Assembly: GCF_008039615.1 (NCBI RefSeq)
Contig: NZ_VDUZ01000003.1
Location: forward strand, 1 to 64,000
Reading direction: 5' to 3'
DNA length: 64,000 nucleotides
From: Vineibacter terrae
Lineage (GTDB): Bacteria; Pseudomonadota; Alphaproteobacteria; Reyranellales; Reyranellaceae
Shown here in pieces: positions 42,616-52,386 of this stretch. Position numbers and translations under genes: made by a program. Under the pieces are notes generated by a model. The model did no database searches, was not told the origin of the DNA, and saw only the letters and a list, made by a program, of their open reading frames with translations. Numbering within the stretch: the first letter of the stretch is position 1; each line of letters starts with the position of its first letter.

Positions 42616-44019
42616 CTAGAGGCCGAGTGCCGCCAGGTCGGGCTTGCGGCTGTTGAAGCCGGTGGCGTCCTGGAACGCCTTGCCCAGCGCCAGCACGGTG
42701 GCCTCGGCGTAGGGCTTGCCGACGATCTGGATGCTGACCGGCAGGCCATCGACGAAGCCGGACGGCATCGCGAGGCCGCACAGGCCGAGATAGTTCGCCG
42801 GCCGGGTCAGGTAGCCCGGGATCGGCGACATCTCCTCGATCTCTGTCAGAGAGATCGCGGGGATCGCCACCGTCGGCAGCAGGACCGCATCGAAGGGATG
42901 GAGCCATTGCGCGAAGATGCGGCGGCGCTGGTGCATGTCGCGCAGTGTCTCGGCATAGGCGGCCGGCGGGAAATGCTTCGCGTTGAGCACGCGCTGGCGC
43001 ACCACCGGACCGATCGGCTGCCGTTCATCCTCGATCCAGCCGCGGTGCAGCGAGAACGCCTCCGAGGCGATGATGGTGCCTGCCGGGACCGACAGGTCGA
43101 AGTACCAGTCGGGCAGGCGGACCGTCTCGACCACCGCGCCCAGTTGCTCGAACGTGCGCGCAGCCTGTTGCCAGGCGGCGACGACGCCCGCGTGCATGAA
43201 GGCCGGCAGCTGATCCGCATCCGGCAGGGCGACACGCATGCCTTTGACCGGACGCCCGACCGCGGCCACGAAATCATCGGCCGGCTGGTGCAGGGTCGCC
43301 GGGTCGCGCACATCGGGGCCTGCCAGCGTCTGCAGCAGCAGGGCGCAGTCCTCGACCGAGCGGCCCATGGGCCCGATCGAGTCCAGCGTCCAGCTCAGCA
43401 GGCCGGTGCCGTGCAGCGAGATCCGGCCGAACGTCACCTTCAGCCCGATCAGGCCGTTGAAGGCCGACGGGATCCGCACCGAGCCGCCGGTGTCGCTGCC
43501 GATGCCGGCGGGTGCGAGCCGGGCCGCGACCGCCACGCCGGTTCCGCTCGAGGAGCCGCCGGCGCAGCGGTGCACGGCGAGGTCCCAGGGATTGCGCGGC
43601 GCGCCCATCAGCGGATTGGTGCCCCAGCCGCCGAATGCGAACTCCACCATGTGGAGCTTGCCCAGCGGCACCATGCCGGCAGCCAGCAGGCGTTCGACGG
43701 TGGCCGATGTCTCGGTGGCGCGACGTTCGGCCCACATCCGCGATCCGGTGGTGCCGACCCGGTCCTTGATGTCGCACAGATCCTTGATCGCGGTCGGCAG
43801 GCCCAGCAGCTTCCCGTGCGGCAGGTCGGCCGAGCGCGTCCGGTCGGCGCCGTCGGCGATCGCGCGCGCATCGGCGGCATAGACCTCCGTGAAGGCGTGC
43901 AGCGTGCTGTCGGCCTTCTCGATGCGGTCCAGGAAGGCATCGGTGATCTCGCGCGCCGAAGTCTGCTTGCGCGCCAGCGCCGCGGCCAGCTCGGTCAGTG
44001 TCAGGTCGGTCAGGCTCAC
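42616..44019 (-). CDS. Amidase (amidase signature family)
   Basis: A 467-residue amidase-signature hydrolase cutting C-N bonds of amides. The catalytic triad is visible: Lys79 in AIKDLCD, the cis-serine in GGSSSGTG (154-161) and the nucleophile Ser180 in GSDTGGS. It has no signal peptide. I chose GTG 44019, which follows a GGGGGTG site; the frame is open to 44340 across a divergent promoter region and another gene. It leads the operon amidase-livM-livH-livG-livF-binding protein, so the transporter probably brings in the amide that it hydrolyses. Confidence 0.92.
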   Translation of the reverse strand: MSLTDLTLTELAAALARKQTSAREITDAFLDRIEKADSTLHAFTEVYAADARAIADGADRTRSADLPHGKLLGLPTAIKDLCDIKDRVGTTGSRMWAERRATETSATVERLLAAGMVPLGKLHMVEFAFGGWGTNPLMGAPRNPWDLAVHRCAGGSSSGTGVAVAARLAPAGIGSDTGGSVRIPSAFNGLIGLKVTFGRISLHGTGLLSWTLDSIGPMGRSVEDCALLLQTLAGPDVRDPATLHQPADDFVAAVGRPVKGMRVALPDADQLPAFMHAGVVAAWQQAARTFEQLGAVVETVRLPDWYFDLSVPAGTIIASEAFSLHRGWIEDERQPIGPVVRQRVLNAKHFPPAAYAETLRDMHQRRRIFAQWLHPFDAVLLPTVAIPAISLTEIEEMSPIPGYLTRPANYLGLCGLAMPSGFVDGLPVSIQIVGKPYAEATVLALGKAFQDATGFNSRKPDLAALGL

Positions 44020-44218
44020 GGCACCCCCGTCTTGCGCAAGAAGAGCGGCGCAGCGGAAGGCGCCCCCGTGCGGGCTACCGCGCGGGAGCCTGCCGCGCGA
44101 GTGTGGCTTGCAGATCGAAACTGTCAACGTCGCAATGCGGATGCCCGGCTGCAAGACGCTGGCCACGCGCCTTGCGCCTGCGTAAGAGGCAAGGTGGCGA
44201 CGGCTGAGGGGACGGACC

Positions 44219-45028
44219 ATGCTGCAACAGGTGACGGATCTGCGCGACGAGGCGGACGAGCTGCACCGCCTGCTGGCGCCGCTGGCAGCCGACGACTGGA
44301 GCCGGCCGACGCAGTTCAAGGCGTGGACGGTGAACGACATCGTTCAGCACCTGCATGTCAGCGACCTCCTGGGACTGGCATCGGCCACGGATGCCGCCGC
44401 CTTCGCGGCGCTGCATGCCGAGATCAGGGCCCGGCGGGAAGCGGGGCTCAGCCGCCTCGAGGAGACGCGGCAGCGCATGGACGGCCTGACCGGCGCCGCG
44501 CTGCTGGCGCGCTGGCGCCAGGTCCTGTCGGACCTGTGCGATGCCCTGGGAGCCAAGGCGCCGGATGCGCGGCTGACATGGGTCGGGCCGGACATGGGCC
44601 TGCGCATGTTCGCGACCGCGCGGCAGATGGAGATCTGGTCCCATGCCCAGGCGATCTACGACCTGCTCGGCATCACCCGGCCGGCGCCGTCGCCGCGCAT
44701 CCGCAACATCGCCGAGCTGGGTGTGCGCACCTTCGGCTGGGCCTATCGCAACCGCGGCCTGGACGTGCCGCAGACGATGCCGTCCGTGCGGCTGGAGAAC
44801 GGCTTCGGTCCGGCCTGGGAATGGCCGGCGCCGGATACCGGCAATGCCGTCAGCGGCAGCGTGCTGGCGTTCTGCCAGGTCGTGACGCAGACCCGCAACG
44901 TCGCCGACACCGACCTCGTGGTGAGCGGCGACGTGGCGCGGCACTGGATGAGCATCGCGCAATGCTTCGCCGGTCCGCCGGAAACGCCCCCGGCGCCGGG
45001 AACCCGCAACGCCACGCCGCGGGGCTGA
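44219..45028 (+). CDS. TIGR03084-type DinB-like metal-binding protein
   Basis: A 269-residue protein of the DinB-fold group close to mycothiol-dependent maleylpyruvate isomerases (TIGR03084). It begins with a DLRDEADELHRLLAPLAADDW helix, has FKAWTVNDIVQHLHVSD, whose histidines fit the metal site, and a later ATARQMEIWSHAQAIYD that gives the third histidine. In mycobacteria relatives the family is of unknown function. GAGGGGAC precedes the ATG. It is transcribed divergently from the amidase-Liv operon and ends 10 bp from the convergent soxG. Confidence 0.85.
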   Translation: MLQQVTDLRDEADELHRLLAPLAADDWSRPTQFKAWTVNDIVQHLHVSDLLGLASATDAAAFAALHAEIRARREAGLSRLEETRQRMDGLTGAALLARWRQVLSDLCDALGAKAPDARLTWVGPDMGLRMFATARQMEIWSHAQAIYDLLGITRPAPSPRIRNIAELGVRTFGWAYRNRGLDVPQTMPSVRLENGFGPAWEWPAPDTGNAVSGSVLAFCQVVTQTRNVADTDLVVSGDVARHWMSIAQCFAGPPETPPAPGTRNATPRG

Positions 45029-45038
45029 TTTTTGTTAT

Positions 45039-45539
45039 CTAAGGAGAGGAGCCGGGTGTGAGCCACGCCGTCAGGCTGCGGGCGTAGCTGCGGGCGACGA
45101 GGATGTCGATGGCGCCATCACGGTCGCGCGGAGCCAGCAGTAGCACGGCGAAGGCACCGAGCCGGGCTTGCGCGAAGCGGCCGCGGGACAGCGCGCCACC
45201 GTCAAGGTCGAGCGCGCAGCCGGTGGCCAGCAGGTCGGCGGCGCCGGGACCGTCGAGCCGCAGGACCGATCGGGCCGAGGAGACATCGACGGCGATCACG
45301 GGCGATGGCGGGTCGCCTTCTGGCCTGACGCCGATCACCAGCCATTCATCGGGCCCCAGCCGGCAGATGCTGGCGTCGCCGCGGCGCGACATCTCGTTAT
45401 AGGAGTCGGGCAGGTCCTGGCCCAGCCAGCGTGCCGCACCGGCGATGAAGGCGGCATCGTCGCCACGGCCGCGCAGCACGGTGAGGGCAATGCCCTCGAC
45501 CGTTTGCAGCCGCACGCCCGCGACAGGGGACTCAGGCAT
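45039..45539 (-). CDS. soxG: Sarcosine oxidase gamma subunit
   Basis: A 166-residue SoxG-like protein, the smallest-function subunit of heterotetrameric sarcosine oxidase. LGPDEWLVIG and DVSSARSVLRLDGPGAADLLATGCALDL are typical of the family, with a fold like the aminomethyltransferase (GcvT) domain. It overlaps the end of soxA by 8 bp and is the last gene of the operon. Confidence 0.9.
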   Translation of the reverse strand: MPESPVAGVRLQTVEGIALTVLRGRGDDAAFIAGAARWLGQDLPDSYNEMSRRGDASICRLGPDEWLVIGVRPEGDPPSPVIAVDVSSARSVLRLDGPGAADLLATGCALDLDGGALSRGRFAQARLGAFAVLLLAPRDRDGAIDILVARSYARSLTAWLTPGSSP

Positions 45540-48450
45540 GGAGGCGCTTTCCTTCCGGATCGACGAAGACGGGCTCGCTCACCATCACCGCGACGCTGGT
45601 GCTGGCGGTGGGTGACGTCGCGAACAGACGCTGGCCCATGCGATCGCGGCCCGCCTTGACCAGCGCCAGGGCAATCGGCCGGCCCAAGGTCGGGCTGTAG
45701 GCCTGCGAGGTGATGAAGCCCAGCGACTCCTGCGGCCCGGCGCGGCCCTCGGCCACGACATGGGCGCCCACGGGCAGCCGGTCATCCGCGCGCTCGACCA
45801 CGAGGCCGACGAGCTGCTTGCGGCCCGGCTCGATCAGCGCCGGCAGCGACAGCGAGCGACGGCCGACATAGTCCTTGGTCGTGGCGCACAGCTTGGCCAG
45901 GCCCAGGTCGTCCGGCGTGGCGCGGCCATCCGCCTCCCGGCCGACCACGACATGGCCTTTCTCGATGCGCAGCACGCCCATCGACTCGGTGCCATAGACC
46001 ATGAGGTCATCGACGCGGCCGGCATCCAGCAGGCGCTGCCATAGCGCCGGCCCGTCCGCTGACGGCACGTTGATCTCGTAGGACAGCTCGCCCGAGAAGC
46101 TCAGGCGGAAGACCCTTGCCGTCAGGCCGGCGACACGGCCGCAGCGCACCGACATGTGCGGCATTGCCTTGTCCGTGACGTCGATGCCGTCGGCGACGCG
46201 CGCCAGCACGCGGCGCGCGTTGGGGCCGGCCAGCGCGGCTGCGAACCATTGCTCGGTGACGGGTGTCACGAACACGCGCAGGCCGCGCCATGCCGTGCGC
46301 AGCAGCAGCTCGATATGCTCGACCACGGCCTCGGCATTGCCGGTCGTGGTGCTCATCAGATAGTGCTGCTCGCCCAGGCGCGCAGTGACGCCGTCATCGA
46401 ACACCATGCCGTCCTCGCGCAGCATGATGCCGTAGCGGCTGCGGCCGACCGCGAGCTTCTTCCAGCTGTTGGTGTAGAGGCGGTCCAGCAGCTCGGCCGC
46501 GTCCGGCCCCTGGATATCCAGCTTGCCCAGGGTCGCCACGTCGATGACGCCGACATTGCGGCGCACCGCCATCACCTCGCGATTGACGGCGTCGAGGTCG
46601 CTCTCGCCGTCACGGCGGTAGAACAGCGGCCGCACCCAGGATCCGGCCTGGTTGAACACGGCGCCATGCGCGGCGTGCCAGTCGTGCAGAGCCGTGTAGC
46701 GCGACGGCTGCAGCCCCTCGCCGTGGTCGCGTCCGATCAGGGCGCCGAACGGCACCGGCGTGTAGGGCGGCCGGAAGGTGGTTGTACCGACGTCGCTAGG
46801 CGCGCAGCCCAGCTCGGCGGCAAGCAGGCTGAGCCCGTTGAGGCCGCCCAGCTTGCCCTGGTCGGTGCCCATGCCCAGCGTGGTGTAGCGCTTGAGGTGC
46901 TCGACGGAGCGATAGCCCTCGCGCGCCGCCAGCCGGATATCGGCGGCGGTCACGTCGTTCTGGAAATCCACGAAGCTCTTGCGGCCGCCGCCCTGGAACG
47001 CCTGCTCGACTGATATCGGCGCTGCTGGCGCCGCGCGCCGCAATGGCGCCGCCGGCGTGGCGTCGTTGCCCGCGGCGGTGCCGTGCGCCACGGCGTCGGC
47101 CGCATCGAACGTGCCGGCGCAGGCGCCGACGCTGCGCACGCCCTCGATGGGACGGTCGGGCAGAAAGGCGTGCGCGGCCTCGTCGTAGCGCAGCGTGCCG
47201 CGGGTCTGCGAGTGCAGGTGGATGGTCGGGATCCAGCCGCCCGACATGCACAGGCCATCGCAGGCCAGACGCCCGCCGCCGCCCGCGGCGCTCCAGCGCA
47301 GGCCGGTGACACGCTGCCGGCCGTCCACCCGCGTGATGACGGCGCCGCCATGGATCGGGATCGCGCGCTGCCGCGCTGCTTCTTGCGCCGCAGGATCGAC
47401 GTCGTTGCGGATATCGAGGACAGCGGCGATCGCGACACCTGAATCGTGCAGGGAAGCGGCGGTGCGGTAGGCGCCGTCGTTGTTGGTGACGATGGCGAGC
47501 CGCCGGCCGGGCGCGGCGGCGTAGCGCGTGATGTAGCCCAGGGCGGCGGACGCCATCATGACGCCGGGCCGGTCGTTGCCGGGGAACACCAGCGGCCGCT
47601 CGATCGCGCCGGTGGCCAGGACCAGCCGCCTGGCGCGCACCTTCCAGAGCCGGCAGCGCAGGCCGGCACGCTCCGTGCTCTCGACCAGGACGGCGAAGCC
47701 GTGATCATAGGTGCCGACGACGGTGGTGCGGGTCAGCACGCGCACATTGCCCATGGCCGACAGCTTGGCCGCAGTGCCGGCGATCCAGTCGGCGACGGGC
47801 AGCCCTTCGACCATCTCGCCGCCAGCGAAGGGGGCGCCGCCGAGAGTGATATCCTCGTCGGCCAGGATCACGCGCTCGCCGCGCCTGCCCGCGGCCAGCG
47901 CCGCTGCCAGGCCAGCCAAGCCGCCGCCGGCGATCAGCACGTCGGCGTGCGCATGGCGTTTGTCGTAGGGATCCGGATCGGCGCCATCGGGCGGCCGGCC
48001 CAGGCCGGCGGCGCGCCGGATGTAGGGCTCGTAGACCATCCAGGCGTCGCCCGGGCCCATGAAGGTCTTATAGTAAAAGCCGGCCGGCAGCAGGCGCGAG
48101 AGCAGGTCCGCGGCCTGGCCGAGATCGAAGCGCAATGACGGCCAGCGGTTCTGGCTCTGCGCCACCAGCCCGTCGGTCAGCGCCACCGTGGTCGCACGCA
48201 TGTTGGGCTCGGCACGATCGCCGGTGCCGATGCGCAGCAGCGCATTGGATTCCTCGGCGCCCAGGCCGACGATGCCGCGCGGGCGGTGGTACTTGAAGCT
48301 GCGGCTCACAAGGTGCACGCCGTTGGCGATCAGGGCCGAGGCCAGCGTGTCGCCGGCATAGCCTTCATAGGCACGGCCGTCGAAGGTGAAGGCCAGCGGC
48401 TGCGAGCGGTCGATGCGGTCGCCGCCGGGCAGGCGGAAGGGCTGGGTCAC
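45532..48450 (-). CDS. soxA: Sarcosine oxidase alpha subunit
   Basis: A 972-residue SoxA subunit. In order: an N-terminal 2Fe-2S-ferredoxin-like fold (about 15-100), a dinucleotide-binding domain with VLIAGGGLAGLAAALAAG (about 168-185) that binds NAD+, and a C-terminal GcvT-like folate-binding domain (about 600-970). The enzyme demethylates sarcosine to glycine, passing the methyl group to tetrahydrofolate and making hydrogen peroxide. The GTG at 48450 overlaps the soxD stop (GTGA), and longer frame to 48555 lies in soxD. Length matches known SoxA proteins of 960-1000 residues. Confidence 0.95.
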   Translation of the reverse strand: MTQPFRLPGGDRIDRSQPLAFTFDGRAYEGYAGDTLASALIANGVHLVSRSFKYHRPRGIVGLGAEESNALLRIGTGDRAEPNMRATTVALTDGLVAQSQNRWPSLRFDLGQAADLLSRLLPAGFYYKTFMGPGDAWMVYEPYIRRAAGLGRPPDGADPDPYDKRHAHADVLIAGGGLAGLAAALAAGRRGERVILADEDITLGGAPFAGGEMVEGLPVADWIAGTAAKLSAMGNVRVLTRTTVVGTYDHGFAVLVESTERAGLRCRLWKVRARRLVLATGAIERPLVFPGNDRPGVMMASAALGYITRYAAAPGRRLAIVTNNDGAYRTAASLHDSGVAIAAVLDIRNDVDPAAQEAARQRAIPIHGGAVITRVDGRQRVTGLRWSAAGGGGRLACDGLCMSGGWIPTIHLHSQTRGTLRYDEAAHAFLPDRPIEGVRSVGACAGTFDAADAVAHGTAAGNDATPAAPLRRAAPAAPISVEQAFQGGGRKSFVDFQNDVTAADIRLAAREGYRSVEHLKRYTTLGMGTDQGKLGGLNGLSLLAAELGCAPSDVGTTTFRPPYTPVPFGALIGRDHGEGLQPSRYTALHDWHAAHGAVFNQAGSWVRPLFYRRDGESDLDAVNREVMAVRRNVGVIDVATLGKLDIQGPDAAELLDRLYTNSWKKLAVGRSRYGIMLREDGMVFDDGVTARLGEQHYLMSTTTGNAEAVVEHIELLLRTAWRGLRVFVTPVTEQWFAAALAGPNARRVLARVADGIDVTDKAMPHMSVRCGRVAGLTARVFRLSFSGELSYEINVPSADGPALWQRLLDAGRVDDLMVYGTESMGVLRIEKGHVVVGREADGRATPDDLGLAKLCATTKDYVGRRSLSLPALIEPGRKQLVGLVVERADDRLPVGAHVVAEGRAGPQESLGFITSQAYSPTLGRPIALALVKAGRDRMGQRLFATSPTASTSVAVMVSEPVFVDPEGKRLHA

Positions 48451-48722
48451 GGCGCGCCTGCATCCTCGGCCAGAAGCGGTGGCGCCACGATGGCGTGGCT
48501 GCGCGTGTCGCGCCGCACCCTCAGCCAACGGCGGCAGCCGAAGCGATGGAACCACAGCTCGTCATGCGGGCCGGCAGGGTTGTCGCGGCGATAGAGGAAG
48601 GCGGTCCAGGCTTGGTCGTCGCACGCCATCGGGTCGGCGGGACGAACGGCCGAGGCATCGCCGCCGAAGACGAATTCGTCCTCATCACGCGGGCCGCATA
48701 CCGGACAGCGTATGGAGAGCAT
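48447..48722 (-). CDS. soxD: Sarcosine oxidase delta subunit
   Basis: A 91-residue SoxD subunit with the full zinc site: Cys6 and Cys9 in CPVCG, His59 and Cys63 in FHRFGC. The strand CPxCGxRDExEF is the family signature. It binds zinc and ties the heterotetramer together. It lies between soxB (9-bp gap) and soxA (overlap). Confidence 0.95.
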   Translation of the reverse strand: MLSIRCPVCGPRDEDEFVFGGDASAVRPADPMACDDQAWTAFLYRRDNPAGPHDELWFHRFGCRRWLRVRRDTRSHAIVAPPLLAEDAGAP

Positions 48723-48731
48723 CTCAGCCTC

Positions 48732-49991
48732 TCAATGCAGGTGCGGAGCCGGGCCGGCGCCACGTTCGTTGATGGTGTGGCCGGTGGTGAAGCGGTCCAG
48801 ACGGTGGCGCTCGGCCAGGGGATGCGGCGCGTCGTTGGCGATCAGATGCGCGAAGCACCAGCCCGACGCCGGGGTGGCCTTGAAGCCGCCGTAGCACCAG
48901 CCGCCGTTGAGGTAGAAGCCCTCGACCGGCGTCTTGGAGATGATGGCGCTGCCGTCCATGGTCATGTCTACCAGGCCGGCCCAGCTGCGCATCAGGCGCA
49001 GCCGCTTCAGCCGCGGCAGCAGCGCGGCGGCGCCCGCAGCGATCTCCTCGATCACCGGCAGGCTGCCGCGCTGGGAGTAGGAGTTGTAGCCGTCCAGCCG
49101 GCCGCCGATCAGCACCTCGCCCTTGTCGGTCTGGCTGACATAGACGCGGTGCGCGCCCGACGACAGCACGACGTTCAGGAACGGTTTGACCGGCTCGCTC
49201 ACCATGGCCTGCAGCAGATGGCTTTCGATCGGCAGGCGCAGTCCGGCCATCTCGCCGATGCGCGAGGAGTTGCCGGCGACGCATGACGCCACCTTGCGAG
49301 CCAGGATGCGGCCGCGCGTGGTCTCGACGCCCACGACGCGGCCGCCTTCGCGCACGATGCCGGTCACGGCGCAGTTCTGGATGATGTCCACGCCACGCTG
49401 GTCAGCGGCGCGGCCGAAGCCCCAGGCGACGGCGTCATGGCGGGCGACGCCGGCGCGGCGCTGGATCACGCCGCCCAGCACGGGATGGCGGCCGTGCGGC
49501 GACAGGTCCAGGTCGGGGACGAGGGCCGCGATCTCGGCGGTGCCCAGCACCGCCGCGTCGATGCCGTTCAGGCGCATCGAGTTGTAGCGCCGCACCCAAC
49601 TGTCGCGCTCGGCCGTCGTATGGAAGAGGTTGATCATGCCGCGCTGACTGAACATCACGTTGAAGTTCAGGTCGCGGCTGAGGCCTTCCCACAGCTTGAC
49701 CGAATGCTCGTAGAACCGCGCGTTGCCGTCCTGCTGGTAGTTCGAGCGGATGATCGTTGTGTTGCGCGCCGTGTTGCCGCCGCCGATCCAGCCTTTCTCG
49801 AGCACGGCGACGTTGGTGATGCCGTGGTTCTTGGCGAGGTAGTAGGCGGTGGCCAGCCCATGCCCGCCGCCGCCGATGATGATCACGTCATAGGATGCCT
49901 TGGGCTCCGGCATGCGCCAGGCCGCCGGCCAGTCGCGGTGTCCGGATAGGGCATGGCGCAGCAGCGCCGCCAGCGAGTAGCCGCGCGCCAT
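48732..49991 (-). CDS. soxB: Sarcosine oxidase beta subunit
   Basis: A 419-residue FAD-dependent oxidoreductase, the catalytic subunit. YDVIIIGGGGHGLATAYYLA at 34-53 is the FAD loop, and EKGWIGGGNTARNTTIIRSNY holds the conserved NTxxxR segment where the FMN-bearing histidine face is formed. The C-terminal GGFKATPASGWCFAHLIA closes the FAD site. ATG 49991 overlaps the stop of the ABC ATPase gene (TGATG), so transport and oxidation genes are translationally coupled. Confidence 0.95.
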   Translation of the reverse strand: MARGYSLAALLRHALSGHRDWPAAWRMPEPKASYDVIIIGGGGHGLATAYYLAKNHGITNVAVLEKGWIGGGNTARNTTIIRSNYQQDGNARFYEHSVKLWEGLSRDLNFNVMFSQRGMINLFHTTAERDSWVRRYNSMRLNGIDAAVLGTAEIAALVPDLDLSPHGRHPVLGGVIQRRAGVARHDAVAWGFGRAADQRGVDIIQNCAVTGIVREGGRVVGVETTRGRILARKVASCVAGNSSRIGEMAGLRLPIESHLLQAMVSEPVKPFLNVVLSSGAHRVYVSQTDKGEVLIGGRLDGYNSYSQRGSLPVIEEIAAGAAALLPRLKRLRLMRSWAGLVDMTMDGSAIISKTPVEGFYLNGGWCYGGFKATPASGWCFAHLIANDAPHPLAERHRLDRFTTGHTINERGAGPAPHLH

Positions 49992-50743
49992 CACAGCACC
50001 TGGGTCAGGAACTCGCGGGTGCGCGGGTCCGAGGCGCTGGTGAAGAACGCCTTGGCGTCCCCCGATTCCACGATGCGGCCGTGATCGGTGAAGTGGACCG
50101 TGTCGGCGACCTCGCGTGCGAAGCCCATCTCGTGGGTCACCAGGATGCAGGTCATGCCCTCGGCGGCCAGCTCGCGGATCGTGTTGAGGACCTCCTTGAC
50201 CGTTTCCGGGTCGAGCGCGGCGGTGACCTCGTCGAACATCATCACGTCGGGCATCATGCACAGGCTTCGGGCGATGGCGACGCGCTGCTGCTGGCCGCCC
50301 GATAGCTCGCCGGGATAGGAATCGGCCTTCTCGCTGAGCCGCACCTTGGCCAGCAGCTTGCGGGCACGCGCCTCGACCTCGGCCTTGTCCTGGCGCAGCA
50401 CGTGCACCGGCGCCATCATGATGTTCTGCAGCGCCGTGCGGTGCGGAAAAAGATTGTAGCTCTGGAACACGATGCCGACACGGCGGCGCAAGGCGAGCTC
50501 GTCCAGCTTGGGGTCGTTGACCTCGATGCCGTCCACCTTGATCGAGCCCTTGTCGATCGGAACCAGGGCGTTGATGCAGCGCAGCAGGGTCGACTTGCCC
50601 GATCCTGAGGGACCGATGATGCAGACCACCTCCGATTTGCGCACCGACATCGACACACCCTTCAGCACCTGCACCGTGCCGAAGGACTTGTGCACATCGG
50701 TGATGACCACCTGCGGCTCCTTGAGGGCCTTGTCCATCGCCAT
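49991..50743 (-). CDS. Polar amino-acid ABC ATPase (GlnQ type)
   Basis: A 250-residue ATPase. GPSGSGKS at 44-51, QSYNLFPHRT (Q-loop), LSGGQQQR (signature), VMMFDEVTAALDPE (Walker B) and VTHEMGFAREV are the pattern of glutamine/histidine/arginine-type importers. ATG 50743 follows GAAGGGG; the open frame to 51403 lies within the permease gene. It overlaps the permease stop by one base and soxB by three. Confidence 0.93.
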   Translation of the reverse strand: MAMDKALKEPQVVITDVHKSFGTVQVLKGVSMSVRKSEVVCIIGPSGSGKSTLLRCINALVPIDKGSIKVDGIEVNDPKLDELALRRRVGIVFQSYNLFPHRTALQNIMMAPVHVLRQDKAEVEARARKLLAKVRLSEKADSYPGELSGGQQQRVAIARSLCMMPDVMMFDEVTAALDPETVKEVLNTIRELAAEGMTCILVTHEMGFAREVADTVHFTDHGRIVESGDAKAFFTSASDPRTREFLTQVL

Positions 50744-51600
50744 CACCCCTTCACCGACCATTTGCGCTCGAGCCGCACGGTGGCGACGCTGATCGGGTAG
50801 ATGTACAGGAAGAACCAGACCAGGATGTAGGCATACATCGGCATCAGCAGGTCGGTCCGGCGCTCCGACGCCAGGACGTCGCGCACGATGGTGAGCGACT
50901 CCGAGACGCCGACGATATTGGCCAGCACGGTGCCCATGGTCAGGATGGAGTACAGGTTCATCCACGGCGGCAGCATCCGCTTGAGGCACTGCGGGATGAT
51001 GATCATCCACAGCGTCTGGCGGCGCGTGAAGGCGAGCGACCGGGCGGCTTCCCATTGCGTGGCCGGGATCGAGCGGATCGCGCCGCGCACGATCTCCGAG
51101 ACATTGGCCATCACCGGCAGGGTGAAGCCGAAGGTGGCCTTGATCCAGTCGGGCAGGGGGATGACCGTGCCGCCGATCTTCACCTCGAACGGCACGAGGT
51201 ACATGATGTAGAAGATCGTCACCAGCCACGGCGAGTTGCGCAGGACCTGGGTCAGCGCCCATGATCCGGTGCGCACCGGCGGCAGCAGCGAGATCTGCGC
51301 CAGCCCCAGGAGCGCGCCCAGGATGGTGCCGAACGCCATCGCCAGCGCGCTCATCAGCAGGTTGAGGCAGAAGCCCTGGAACAGCAGCGGCGTCCATTTC
51401 CACAGGATGGCGTAGACGCTGCTGCGCGCGGCGCCGCTCTGGGCGTCGGCATTGAACGCCACCAGCAGGAACGTCGCCACGATCAGGATGCCGGCCGGCC
51501 AGCGCAGATCGACGAAAGGCAGGCCGGTGTCGCGGCAGAACAGGGTGGCACGGGGCGTGCTCCCCCAGCGGGGCGAGGAGAAGAACCTCGATCCGCTCAT
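50743..51600 (-). CDS. Polar amino-acid ABC permease 2
   Basis: A 285-residue permease of the HisM/GltK type. After a 30-residue cytosolic lead, membrane segments begin at about residue 33. The EAA loop is in SIPATQWEAARSLAFTRRQTLWMIIIPQCLKRMLP. It pairs with permease 1, whose end overlaps its start by 4 bp. Confidence 0.9.
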   Translation of the reverse strand: MSGSRFFSSPRWGSTPRATLFCRDTGLPFVDLRWPAGILIVATFLLVAFNADAQSGAARSSVYAILWKWTPLLFQGFCLNLLMSALAMAFGTILGALLGLAQISLLPPVRTGSWALTQVLRNSPWLVTIFYIMYLVPFEVKIGGTVIPLPDWIKATFGFTLPVMANVSEIVRGAIRSIPATQWEAARSLAFTRRQTLWMIIIPQCLKRMLPPWMNLYSILTMGTVLANIVGVSESLTIVRDVLASERRTDLLMPMYAYILVWFFLYIYPISVATVRLERKWSVKG

Positions 51601-52352
51601 GATGGCGTGTATCCCGGCACGTGCAGCGCCCGCTCGATGCGGCTGACGCCGAACACGAACAGCCCGACCAGGGTCAGGTAGGTCACCAGCACCACGTTCA
51701 TCATCTCGGGCACGTTGAGGTTGTCGCTCCACAGCTGGTTGGCGACGTACAGCGCCTCGGGCACGGCGATGGCGTAGGCGATGGCCGTGGTCTTGACCAG
51801 GTTCACGAGGTTGTTGTTGAGCGACGGCAGGCAGATGCGGATCGCCAGCGGCAGCACGATGTGGATGTAGGATTTCAGCCGGCTGTAGCCGAGCGCGCGC
51901 GCCGCCTCGACGGTGGTGTGCGGCACGGCCTCGATGCCCGATCGGAAGATCTCGACGTTGAACGCGCCGGCGAAGAACGACAACGCGATCACCGCCCACT
52001 GGAAGTTGTTCAGGATCGGCTCGGCCAGGCCGAAAGCGTTGGTCGTCGTGGGCACCAGGGCGCCCAGGCCGAAGTAGAAGAAGTAGAGCTGCGCCAGCGG
52101 CGGCGTGTTGCGGAAGAACTGGATGTAGCCGTAGACCAGCCAGCGCAAGGGCGCGAAGCGCACGCCCTGCAGCCAGGCGCCGACGACGCCGACGACCAGC
52201 GAGAGCAGGACGGACAGGACGGCCAGCTCAATCGTGAGCCCGATGCCCTTGAGGTACTTCAGCCCGTCCCATGGATCATAGAAGATCGTGAGATTGATGC
52301 CGGTCTCGTCGTACAGCCGGCGGAACCACGCCTGGATCGACTCCACGCACAC
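51597..52352 (-). CDS. Polar amino-acid ABC permease 1
   Basis: A 251-residue permease of the HisQ/GltJ type. GIGLTIELAVLSVLLSLVVGVVGAWL (about 36-61), FFRNTPPLAQLYFFYFGLG and the EAA loop VEAARALGYSRLKSYIHIVLPLAIRICLP are typical. The start is GTG 52352, with GGGGGT before it. Between it and the binding-protein gene lies a family-A repeat. Confidence 0.9.
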   Translation of the reverse strand: MCVESIQAWFRRLYDETGINLTIFYDPWDGLKYLKGIGLTIELAVLSVLLSLVVGVVGAWLQGVRFAPLRWLVYGYIQFFRNTPPLAQLYFFYFGLGALVPTTTNAFGLAEPILNNFQWAVIALSFFAGAFNVEIFRSGIEAVPHTTVEAARALGYSRLKSYIHIVLPLAIRICLPSLNNNLVNLVKTTAIAYAIAVPEALYVANQLWSDNLNVPEMMNVVLVTYLTLVGLFVFGVSRIERALHVPGYTPS

Positions 52353-52386
52353 CCCCGAACGCGCTCAAGCCCTCGCTGACCGATCC

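Noticed and set aside
40019-42907. A 962-codon frame apparently joining LivG to a long N-terminal extension
   Set aside because: Only the last 236 residues match an ABC ATPase. The rest overlaps livH and livM in another frame. The ATG at 40729 overlaps the livH stop in the normal way.
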